Part shown: positions 6,172-11,912 of the stretch, one piece after another
Layout of the letters: every line of letters starts with the position of its first letter
Numbering within the stretch: position 1 is the first letter of the stretch
NCBI GenBank assembly: GCA_003167475.1
Contig: PMTB01000125.1
Coordinates: 6,837 to 18,748 of the forward strand
Direction of reading: 5' to 3'
From: a candidate division FCPU426 bacterium
GTDB taxonomy: Bacteria > Oederibacteriota > PGYV01 > Palsa-1178
DNA: 11,912 nt
Notes under the pieces: model-generated
What the model was told of the DNA's origin: nothing
The model's input: the letters and a program-made list of their open reading frames with translations, nothing else
Database searches by the model: none
Program-made: the position numbers and the translations under genes

Positions 6172-6304
6172 GTCATTGCGAGGAGCCGTTTTTGTTTTAT
6201 GGCGACGAAGCAATCTCTGTTTTATAGATAAGCTTTTAGACCGTATATTCCTTCAAAAATACAGAGATTGCTTCGTCGCTGAAAGCCTCGCTCCTCGCAA
6301 TGAC
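6172..6304. repeat. MITE-like palindromic repeat (133 bp)
   Basis: Two nested perfect inverted repeats are present. The outer pair is GTCATTGCGAGGAGC / GCTCCTCGCAATGAC (6172-6186 and 6290-6304). The inner pair is GCGACGAAGCAATCTCTGT / ACAGAGATTGCTTCGTCGC (6202-6220 and 6261-6279). The centre, about 40 bases, is AT-rich. The motif family (TCATTGCGAG... GAAGCAATCTC) is, from general knowledge, a widespread intergenic palindromic repeat in unrelated bacteria. It encodes nothing. It starts 14 bases after the MFS stop codon, so a folded transcript would carry a large stem there. Target-site duplications are not obvious. Confidence 0.85.
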
Positions 6305-6352
6305 GGCTCAACGGGAAAAACGCTGTCAGGATATCAATAGAACAAAATCTCC

Positions 6353-6380
6353 TTGAATTTTCACGATTTTGCCATATACT
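6353..6380 (+). promoter_or_regulatory. Possible promoter of the glycoside hydrolase gene
   Basis: TTGAAT (6353-6358) and TATACT (6375-6380) are separated by 16 bases, giving a leader of roughly 75 bases before the ATG. The region 6305-6463 otherwise shows only AT-rich sequence. The match is moderate and other placements are possible. Confidence 0.4.
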
Positions 6381-6463
6381 TGTATTATGTGTTTTCAGTC
6401 CATATGTACTGGGTTATAACTAAAATACAGGGCTTTTTTGCCGGTCTTTGGAGATGATATTTG

Positions 6464-9190
6464 ATGCTTGATCTGAAAAAGCAAAGCAAATTGATTTTTT
6501 TTCTTTTTATATCGGTTATTTTATTTATTCCTTCCTTTCTTCTTGCCGCGCACAATTACCCGGACGCGCTTTATAAATCCATCTACTATTACGGCGCGCA
6601 AAGATGCGGGAATACGAAATCATGGATACACGGGGCCTGCCATACCAAGGACGGACAGTCTTCGGGCGGCATAGACTTAACCGGCGGGTGGCACGACTGC
6701 GGGGACCATGTGAAATTCGGCCAGACAAATTCCTACGCCGCAGGGCTGCTGCTTTTGGCCTACACTTATTTTACCGGCGCGTACGAGGACCGCTATACGC
6801 AGGATTTTTCAGCTCCCCCGCCAAACGGCATACCCGACGTGCTTGACGAGGTGAAGATACATACGGATTATCTTCTTAAGGCCTATAAAGCCGGGAAAGT
6901 ATATTACCAGGTCGGCGACGGCGCGGCGGACCATACGCATTTTGTAACGCCCGATTACGAGTCCACCGCGTATGCGACGGCCGCGGGAGGGGACCCCAGG
7001 AACGCATATTCCATAACAGCCGGCGGGTCCAATGTCTGCGGCACGGCGGCCGCGGCGCTCGCGCTTATGTCGATCGCGTACAGGCCATATGATTCCGCTT
7101 ACGCCGATCTTTGCCTTGCGGCGGCGATCAATTATTATAATGTAGGCAAGACCTCACCCGGAGCCCTTTCGGACCCCAGCGGTTCTTTTTACGGGGCGTC
7201 GCACTGGGCGGGCCACATGGCTTGGGGCGCCATAGAACTTTACAGGGCTACAGGCACGGCTTCATACCTGACAGACGCGCAGAATTTTGCGGGGAACGGG
7301 GATTATTCCATGCCCACGAACTGGGTGCTTTGCTGGAACAACTGCGAGCCTGCGGCTGATTTTGAACTGTACAAGATGACAGGAACCACCACATATTTGA
7401 CAAAGTTCCAGTCAGAGGTTACAAGTTACGAGGGAAAAATGACAACCTGCGGAATAGGTTCTTACGCGACAGTGAACAACTGGGGGAATTTAAGGTATAC
7501 AGGCAACATGGCGCTCTGCGGGGCCATGCTGGATTTTATTACCCCGGGCGGCGACGCAAACGCGCTGAGCATGTGCAAGAAAAGCGTTGATTTTATCCTA
7601 GGCACGCACGGTGTGATAGGAGACGCCGCGCAGGGGGAATCATTCCTTATAGGTTACACAAACCCCGACTATGTCTCGGCCGGGTGGATGAAGCACCCCC
7701 ACCACAGGGCGGCTTTCGGCAAGACAACCACGGGAGACACGGATTTTGCGGCGGAAAGCGCGGCGCCGGGAACTGTCGCGTATGCGTACACACTTGTGGG
7801 ATCGCTCCCGGGAGGGCCGCAGTCGGCCTGCGGGAGTTTCAGCGACAATATAGGGCAGTACTCGCAGACGGAAGGCGGGATAGATTATAACGCGGGTATC
7901 GTCGGGGCTTTGGCGTATATGGCGATAAAATACGGGCCTACGCCTACGAACACTCCCAATAGCACGGCAACCCAGACTTATACAAGGACAAAAACAGCGA
8001 CGGCAACATCAACAGGTACTGCGACAAGGACCGCGACACCTAGCGCGTCACCGTCAGCTACCGCATCCGCCTCGGCGACCAAAACTAATTCGCCGACTTA
8101 TACGCCGACAAATTCGGCGACCCAGTCGTATACGCCGTCGGCTTCCGTGTCAGTGAGCCCGACGCAGACTTCTTCGCAGACATTCACTCCAACAAGGACT
8201 TCCACATATTCACCGACGCCAACGGCTTCAACATCGGCTACCCCAACGCAGTCTTTTTCACCGACATTTACTTCAACAAGGACTTCCACATATTCACCAA
8301 CGCCGACAGCTTCCGCGTCAGCCACTCCGACGCAGACTTTTTCACCCACATTCACACAGACAAGGACTTTTACTTATTCCGCGACACCGTCAGCCACTTA
8401 TTCCTTCACCGGTACTGTTTCGGCGACGCCGAGCCCCACAATAACCCGCACTTTTACGGTGACGCAGACAAATACGGTATCACCAACTGTCACGGAAACA
8501 ACGACAGGCACGCCGCCTTCCGTTACGGTCACGCCGACCATGACGCAAACGCCGATGGATACGCCGACATACACCGTGACAATAACCAATACCGTTACGG
8601 TGACTTTTACACAGACGCCTTCGCAGACAGCCACAGATACGGCTACGCTGACATATACCCCCACGCTGACGTACACTGCCACACAGACATTTACAACCAC
8701 GCAACCATATACGGCCACGCAGACATTTACGTCAACAAAGACTTATACGGCCACACAGCCATATACAGCCACGCAAACTTTTACAATTACACAGTCTACC
8801 ACCCCTTCATACACATTGACTGCCACAGCCAACGCCACAGCGACCGCGCAATCTTCGCCGACCATGGTTCCCACGGTTGAAGGAGACCAAACCCTGGACG
8901 TATTGATATACCCGGACCCGCTATTGAAAGGCGAAGACACGCTGAATATACGCCTGGTAACGGCCAAGCAGCTTAAAAGCGTGGAAATGAAAATATATAC
9001 GGTGTCATTCAGGCTGATAAAGGATAAATTATGGGAAGCATCATCAATCACGGGAGTCTATGAGTTCGGCATGACGGCAGCGGAGATGGGAAAACTTTCC
9101 AACGGCATGTACTACTGCATATTCATAGGGGAAGACAATAACGGGAAGAAAACAAAAAGCGTGATAACGCCGTTTGTCATATTAAGATAA
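6464..9190 (+). CDS. Secreted glycoside hydrolase family 9 (cellulase-like) with long Thr/Ser/Pro linker
   Basis: Likely an inverting endo-beta-1,4-glucanase acting outside the cell. From ATG 6464 it has 908 residues. A signal peptide ends near 28-29 (FLLAA). The GH9 catalytic domain (about 30-490) contains GGWHDCGDHVKFG (75-87), in which Asp78 and Asp81 are the conserved pair that activates water. Cys stands between them where Ala is more usual. HPHHR (411-415) is followed by QTEGGIDYNAG (468-478), where Glu470 is the expected acid. Eleven Cys suggest disulfides. Residues 491-804 are an almost pure Thr/Ser/Pro/Ala linker with two tandem-repeat tracts. Residues 805-908 form a beta domain (YPDPLLKGEDTLNIRL, MKIYTVSFRLI, LSNGMYYCIFIG) resembling FlgD-Ig/T9SS type A sorting domains, possibly for surface attachment. 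No cellulose-binding module is recognisable. The SD GGAGATGAT (6450-6458) fits this ATG; TTG at 6461 is an alternative. The gene appears monocistronic. Confidence 0.93.
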   Translation: MLDLKKQSKLIFFLFISVILFIPSFLLAAHNYPDALYKSIYYYGAQRCGNTKSWIHGACHTKDGQSSGGIDLTGGWHDCGDHVKFGQTNSYAAGLLLLAYTYFTGAYEDRYTQDFSAPPPNGIPDVLDEVKIHTDYLLKAYKAGKVYYQVGDGAADHTHFVTPDYESTAYATAAGGDPRNAYSITAGGSNVCGTAAAALALMSIAYRPYDSAYADLCLAAAINYYNVGKTSPGALSDPSGSFYGASHWAGHMAWGAIELYRATGTASYLTDAQNFAGNGDYSMPTNWVLCWNNCEPAADFELYKMTGTTTYLTKFQSEVTSYEGKMTTCGIGSYATVNNWGNLRYTGNMALCGAMLDFITPGGDANALSMCKKSVDFILGTHGVIGDAAQGESFLIGYTNPDYVSAGWMKHPHHRAAFGKTTTGDTDFAAESAAPGTVAYAYTLVGSLPGGPQSACGSFSDNIGQYSQTEGGIDYNAGIVGALAYMAIKYGPTPTNTPNSTATQTYTRTKTATATSTGTATRTATPSASPSATASASATKTNSPTYTPTNSATQSYTPSASVSVSPTQTSSQTFTPTRTSTYSPTPTASTSATPTQSFSPTFTSTRTSTYSPTPTASASATPTQTFSPTFTQTRTFTYSATPSATYSFTGTVSATPSPTITRTFTVTQTNTVSPTVTETTTGTPPSVTVTPTMTQTPMDTPTYTVTITNTVTVTFTQTPSQTATDTATLTYTPTLTYTATQTFTTTQPYTATQTFTSTKTYTATQPYTATQTFTITQSTTPSYTLTATANATATAQSSPTMVPTVEGDQTLDVLIYPDPLLKGEDTLNIRLVTAKQLKSVEMKIYTVSFRLIKDKLWEASSITGVYEFGMTAAEMGKLSNGMYYCIFIGEDNNGKKTKSVITPFVILR
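8192..8395 (+). repeat. 84-bp tandem repeat in the hydrolase linker
   Basis: Two full 28-codon units (8192-8275 and 8276-8359) and a partial third (8360-8395) each begin TRTSTYSPTPTAS or a close variant (third unit TRTFTYSATPSA). The DNA units are similar but not identical, and the period is exactly 84 bases. This indicates expansion by duplication followed by drift. Copy-number change would keep the reading frame. Confidence 0.85.
8669..8794 (+). repeat. 12-residue tandem repeat (36 bp) in the hydrolase linker
   Basis: Units of 12, 12, 6 and 12 residues follow the pattern (T/P)YTATQTFT-x-T-(Q/K): TYTATQTFTTTQ, PYTATQTFTSTK, TYTATQ, PYTATQTFTITQ. The half-length third unit suggests slippage in steps of 18 bp. 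It is distinct from the 84-bp repeat upstream. Confidence 0.8.
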
Positions 9191-9210
9191 AGTCCGGTCA
9201 GGATATAAAT

Positions 9211-9242
9211 AAAAACCCCCGGGGCATTTTAAGCCGCGGGGG
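9211..9242 (-). terminator. Intrinsic terminator of the zinc-ribbon gene
   Basis: On the minus strand a GC-rich stem CCCCCGCGGC / GCCCCGGGGG (9242-9233 with 9225-9216, nine of ten pairs, 7-nt loop) is followed by five T (9215-9211) and further A/T. On the plus strand no T-run follows, so its use for the hydrolase gene (stop at 9190) is less likely, though the stem could still affect convergent transcription. Confidence 0.8.
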
Positions 9243-9315
9243 AGGTAAATCTCACAAGTTTGGCACCTGTGGGTCAACTTTAACAGCGTAAAAGAAATAT
9301 GTCAAATACAAAAAA

Positions 9316-9522
9316 TCAGTCCTTTTGGTTTGGCCTTAAAATGCCGTAAAACTTGTCCGGTTTTTTTATCAGGATATAGGTTTCCCCGCAGTTTTGGCAT
9401 GAGAACTTTCTGGTGGTTTCGACGTTTTCCGTGATCCATTCCCTGCATCCGCAGTCACATTCAAACAGGCTGAAAAAAGTGTTTCCCTGCCTTACCCTGC
9501 CGAACATTTTAGGTGCGCTCAT
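9316..9522 (-). CDS. Small zinc-ribbon-like protein
   Basis: A 68-residue cytoplasmic protein with no signal peptide. It has two Cys clusters, ECDCGC (Cys22, 24, 26) and CQNC (Cys42, 45), spaced about 16 residues apart, as expected for a single zinc ribbon. The sequence around the second cluster, FSCQNCGETYILIKKP, has the hydrophobic pattern of a ribbon hairpin. I do not recognise a named family; nucleic-acid binding or a structural role are both possible. The start is ATG 9522, preceded by GGAAAGG at about nine bases. An in-frame TTG nine bases upstream is too close to that site. The gene has its own promoter (9566-9594) and terminator (9211-9242), so it is monocistronic and convergent with the hydrolase gene. 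Confidence 0.75.
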   Translation of the reverse strand: MSAPKMFGRVRQGNTFFSLFECDCGCREWITENVETTRKFSCQNCGETYILIKKPDKFYGILRPNQKD

Positions 9523-9563
9523 TTTAGTCAACCTTTCCGCTGCAGGATACCCCCTCCCTATTA

Positions 9564-9589
9564 CAGGTATACCTGATAAGCCGGCTTAT
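9564..9589. promoter_or_regulatory. Two abutting perfect palindromes, candidate operator
   Basis: CAGGTATACCTG (9564-9575, 12 bp) is directly followed by ATAAGCCGGCTTAT (9576-9589, 14 bp). Both are perfect palindromes. The first covers the -10 box and the second fills the spacer of the promoter reading left, which is where a dimeric repressor would block transcription. No regulator is identified. Confidence 0.5.
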
Positions 9590-9594
9590 ATCAA
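9566..9594 (-). promoter_or_regulatory. Promoter of the zinc-ribbon gene
   Basis: On the minus strand TTGATA (9594-9589) and TATACC (9571-9566) are separated by exactly 17 bases. The expected transcript start is near 9560, leaving a leader of about 38 bases before ATG 9522. The boxes lie inside two palindromes, described separately. Confidence 0.6.
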
Positions 9595-9753
9595 GGCGGT
9601 TTATCCGAATGATAAAAGTCGGTTATTGGCGGAATCCGGACATGCCTGAAATCGCGGTTGCAGTGTATCATGTGTTTAATACGTCTTTCCTGTTTCCGGG
9701 CGTAAATTTAAAATGGATACGGGCGTTTTTAAGCGCGCGTAAAAAGGAGCAAC

Positions 9754-10170
9754 ATGTCAAACAAAAAAACAATAGTAATTGCAGACGACGAGCCGTTCAT
9801 ACTGTCAGCGGTAAACGACACGCTTTCGGACGATTACAACGTTATAACGGCCACGAACGGGAAATCAGCCCTGACAATGATAAGGAAACACAAACCCGAC
9901 ATGGTGGTCCTTGACGTCATGATGCCGGAAATGGACGGCGTCGAAGTGGTCAGGGAACTGAAAAACGACGAAACCCTCGCATATATCCCGGTGATATTGC
10001 TCACGGCAAAAGGGCAGATGATGGACATTGAAAAGGGATTCAAGTCCGGAGTGAACGCTTATATGGTCAAACCTTTCTCGCCGGAAAAACTGATGGAGAA
10101 GATAGAGGAATTGTTTGAAGTGGAGAAGATGAAGGAAAAGGTAACAAAGGCAAGAGTTGCCAAAAAATAG
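9754..10170 (+). CDS. Single-domain response regulator (CheY-like receiver)
   Basis: A 138-residue phospho-receiver without an output domain. The acidic pocket is Asp11/Asp12 (IVIADDEPF), the phospho-acceptor is Asp54 (VVLDVMMPEMDG), the switch Thr is 84 (ILLTAKG) and the invariant Lys is 106 (YMVKPFSP). All key residues are intact, so it should be phosphorylated by a partner histidine kinase. A basic, helical tail (about 122-138, EVEKMKEKVTKARVAKK) extends past the receiver fold and is too short for a DNA-binding domain. The start is ATG 9754 with GGAG four bases before it. No kinase gene is in the window, so its partner is encoded elsewhere. Roles in motility, a phosphorelay or protein interaction are all possible. 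A terminator overlaps its stop codon. Confidence 0.93.
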   Translation: MSNKKTIVIADDEPFILSAVNDTLSDDYNVITATNGKSALTMIRKHKPDMVVLDVMMPEMDGVEVVRELKNDETLAYIPVILLTAKGQMMDIEKGFKSGVNAYMVKPFSPEKLMEKIEELFEVEKMKEKVTKARVAKK

Positions 10171-10192
10171 CCGATAGGGCTGGCTATTTTTT
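10162..10192 (+). terminator. Intrinsic terminator of the response regulator gene
   Basis: An 11-bp perfect stem AAAAAATAGCC / GGCTATTTTTT (10162-10172 and 10182-10192) with a 9-nt loop ends in six T, followed by GTTTT. The left arm includes the TAG stop codon, so the terminator is fused to the gene end. Confidence 0.9.
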
Positions 10193-10377
10193 GTTTTCGT
10201 AACAGGTCGAGATAGAAACCAATAGAAAGATCTAATACAACTCTATCCCGCAATATTGTATTCTGTTGTTCCGCACTATTGTTCTCCGCAGGACTTCTTC
10301 GGTTGACAACCTTCTTTTTCCTTGCCTTTGAAAACAGTGGTGATAAAATGATATTGTTGGATAGTGAAGGGGGGGAA

Positions 10378-11316
10378 ATGAAAGAAAAGAGCGTGCTGAT
10401 ATTTTGCTGTTTAATTTTGTTGATCTTATTTTTTGTTAAAAATAATTATGCTAAAAATATCGAATTGAAACCAGAAATAGCCCTTATTCAAGAACAAGGC
10501 GGGAGATCTACAGGCGAATTAAATCCAGAATTTGTGCTATATAATAATGGTTTCGTTATATTCGAACGATATCCTGACGGATATTTTTGCGCCAAACTCA
10601 CAAAGGAAGAAAAAGATATATTGATAAAGAAATTAAAAATTGAAAGTCTGTTTGAATTAAAAGAAGATCATGACTATAATATTTCGAAAGGTTTGATGAT
10701 TTTTGATGGGCCGACAGATTATTTATATATATGGAGTAACAAAATAACCAAGAAAATATCCTCCCATGGAGATTACAATAATGTTAAGTTTGTAACGCGA
10801 GGACTTGATGATTTAATAAATGCGCTAAAAATTCTTTCGTCATTTAATACGCAAAATTCAATTAGGTGGATTCCAAAAAAAATAGAAGTTAATATCATTG
10901 GTTTTTATAAAACAAAAAAACACATGCCTTGGCCCAGTAATTGGCCAATTCTAAGATCGACCGAATGGACTAAAGGTAAAAATGGAGTTTATACAAGAGT
11001 TTTTAATCGCGATGAACTAAATTTATTGAAAGAAATAGAAAAAAAGAATCAAGATGAAATAGCTGTGCTGTTGGATGACGAACTGTGGGGAGTAAATTAT
11101 CGTTTTCCTTTTCCTAAAGAAAGCATCTGGATTACAGATATTCGCAAATATGATATTAACTATTATTCGGATGAAATCAATAAGCGTGCAAAAGAATTAG
11201 AAGCGGAGAGAATAAAAAAACACTTACCGCCACCTGCTGATAAGTTTTATGATTACACACAAGCTGCAAAACAAATTAAGAAAAAACTAGGATTAAAGTA
11301 TCAAGTTAATCAATAA
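10378..11316 (+). CDS. AT-rich exported protein of unknown function
   Basis: I cannot assign a named family. The product has 312 residues from ATG 10378, where AAGGGGGGG precedes the start and the first residues form a signal sequence (MKEKSVLIFCCLILLILFFVKNNYA). Extending to earlier in-frame ATGs (10348 or 10279) would bury that signal. The body is soluble and mixed charged, with no further membrane segment. Recognisable stretches are WIPKKIEVNIIGFY (about 162-175), MPWPSNWPIL and NYRFPFPKESIWITDI (about 241-256). I loosely associate the KIEV...WP..WP...YRFPFP pattern with uncharacterised envelope proteins in other bacteria. A Lys-rich helical tail ends the protein. Base composition is much more AT-rich than neighbours, with many AAA, ATA and TTA codons, suggesting horizontal transfer. 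A TTGACA at 10303-10308 has no good -10 partner. Confidence 0.8.
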   Translation: MKEKSVLIFCCLILLILFFVKNNYAKNIELKPEIALIQEQGGRSTGELNPEFVLYNNGFVIFERYPDGYFCAKLTKEEKDILIKKLKIESLFELKEDHDYNISKGLMIFDGPTDYLYIWSNKITKKISSHGDYNNVKFVTRGLDDLINALKILSSFNTQNSIRWIPKKIEVNIIGFYKTKKHMPWPSNWPILRSTEWTKGKNGVYTRVFNRDELNLLKEIEKKNQDEIAVLLDDELWGVNYRFPFPKESIWITDIRKYDINYYSDEINKRAKELEAERIKKHLPPPADKFYDYTQAAKQIKKKLGLKYQVNQ

Positions 11317-11421
11317 TTTGATAAGTATAGCGCGTTATCGCAAACAAAATACGACTCTTCGTTAGTTAACCACCCTGTTAAAGTTTTAATCAAGTTCTAT
11401 ATCCCGAACTCTCCAAAAATA

Positions 11422-11451
11422 TTGAAAAAACCGCTTAAAATATGATATACT
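11422..11451 (+). promoter_or_regulatory. Promoter of hslV
   Basis: TTGAAA (11422-11427) and TATACT (11446-11451) are separated by 18 bases. The transcript would begin near 11458, about 37 bases before the ATG. No heat-shock CIRCE inverted repeat is visible. Confidence 0.6.
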
Positions 11452-11494
11452 TAATTTTCAATCCGCCATATTTATATAACGGCAGGAGGTGGGT

Positions 11495-11912
11495 ATGATA
11501 GAGGGAACTACGATATTGTGCGTTAAGAGAAATGGTAAAGTTGTTATGGGCGGGGACGGGCAGATCACTATGGGCTCCACTGTCATGAAGAAAACCGCCA
11601 TAAAGGTGCGGTTTATTGAGGGGAAGTCAAAGGTGCTTGCCGGCTTTGCCGGGTCCGTGGCTGATGCTTTTACCCTGTTCGAGAGATTTGAAGCAAAACT
11701 AAAAGAACATAACTGGCAGATACAGCGGGCGGCGGTGGAGCTTGCTAAGGATTGGCGCACGGACAGGGTGCTCCGCAAGCTGGAAGCGCTTATGCTCGTG
11801 GCTGACAAGGAATTCATATATGTGCTTTCCGGGAACGGAGAGGTTATCGAACCTGAGAACGGGATCGCTGCTATCGGGTCGGGCGGGCCTTACGCGCTTG
11901 CGGCTGCGCGGG
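11495..11912 (+). CDS. hslV: HslV peptidase of the HslUV (ClpYQ) protease, 3' end beyond window
   Basis: N-terminal-threonine peptidase that forms the double-hexamer core of the ATP-dependent HslUV protease in the cytoplasm; HslU supplies unfolding. The visible 139 codons read MIEGTTILCVKRNGKVVMGGDGQITMG and continue with family hallmarks AGFAGSVADAFTLFERFE (about 50-67), RAAVELAKDWRTDR and ENGIAAIGSGGPYALAAAR. The catalytic Thr is expected to be Thr5, exposed after removal of the four-residue MIEG leader. The start is ATG 11495, after GGAGGTGG. About 40 residues are missing compared with the usual length of around 175-180. hslU normally follows and would lie just beyond the window. It begins a new transcription unit after an AT-rich orphan gene. 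Confidence 0.97.
   Translation, partial: MIEGTTILCVKRNGKVVMGGDGQITMGSTVMKKTAIKVRFIEGKSKVLAGFAGSVADAFTLFERFEAKLKEHNWQIQRAAVELAKDWRTDRVLRKLEALMLVADKEFIYVLSGNGEVIEPENGIAAIGSGGPYALAAAR

Noticed and set aside
8098..8718. Long minus-strand frames rich in Val and Gly
   Set aside because: They mirror the Thr/Ser repeat codons of the hydrolase linker and have no ribosome-binding site or recognisable fold.
9609..9914. Plus-strand frame of 101 codons before and into the response regulator
   Set aside because: It overlaps the receiver gene in another frame, and no ribosome-binding site or promoter supports it.
11458..11817. Minus-strand frame of 119 codons at the right end
   Set aside because: It is the complement of hslV, which is confirmed by its conserved motifs on the plus strand.

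Overview
The window reads as an ordinary stretch of chromosome from a Gram-negative-type bacterium of roughly even base composition. Seven of the eight clear protein genes and the 6S RNA can be assigned at least to a family or location class. The pointers to an uncultivated lineage are indirect. A secreted family 9 glycoside hydrolase carries a very long Thr/Ser/Pro linker and a C-terminal FlgD/T9SS-like beta domain. Beside it lie an NHL-propeller lipoprotein and a likely outer-membrane barrel protein. I associate this style with candidate phyla near Elusimicrobia, Goldbacteria and Omnitrophica, but that is a low-confidence inference. No phage, CRISPR, plasmid or defence module is visible.

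Left part (1-2187): a minus-strand housekeeping block. The RNase Y gene (rny) runs off the left edge. Upstream of it, on the same strand, lies a 6S RNA gene with its own near-consensus promoter, and an intrinsic terminator separates the two. Beyond the 6S promoter are two long palindromes that are diverged inverted copies of one another, a REPIN-like pair, placed between the 6S promoter and the next plus-strand promoter.

Middle (2188-9190): plus-strand accessory genes. In order these are a six-bladed NHL lipoprotein with a consensus promoter and strong terminator, a stand-alone SagB/ThcOx-type nitroreductase, a two-gene operon (exported barrel-like protein plus FucP/YbjJ-like MFS permease), and the family 9 glycoside hydrolase. 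The gaps hold at least two further palindromic repeat families, at 3981-4033 and 6172-6304. The hydrolase and the sugar-type permease could together serve plant-polymer use, but they are separated by a repeat and probably have separate promoters.

Right part (9191-11912): a small minus-strand zinc-ribbon protein with its own promoter, overlain by two abutting perfect palindromes, and its own terminator. Then come a single-domain response regulator, an AT-rich exported protein of unknown function that looks compositionally foreign, and the start of hslV, the peptidase of the HslUV protease, which runs off the right edge.

I do not see a convincing new multi-gene system. The observations most worth checking are the REPIN-like pair, the twin palindromes at 9564-9589, the 6S-rny arrangement, the hydrolase architecture and the AT-rich orphan.
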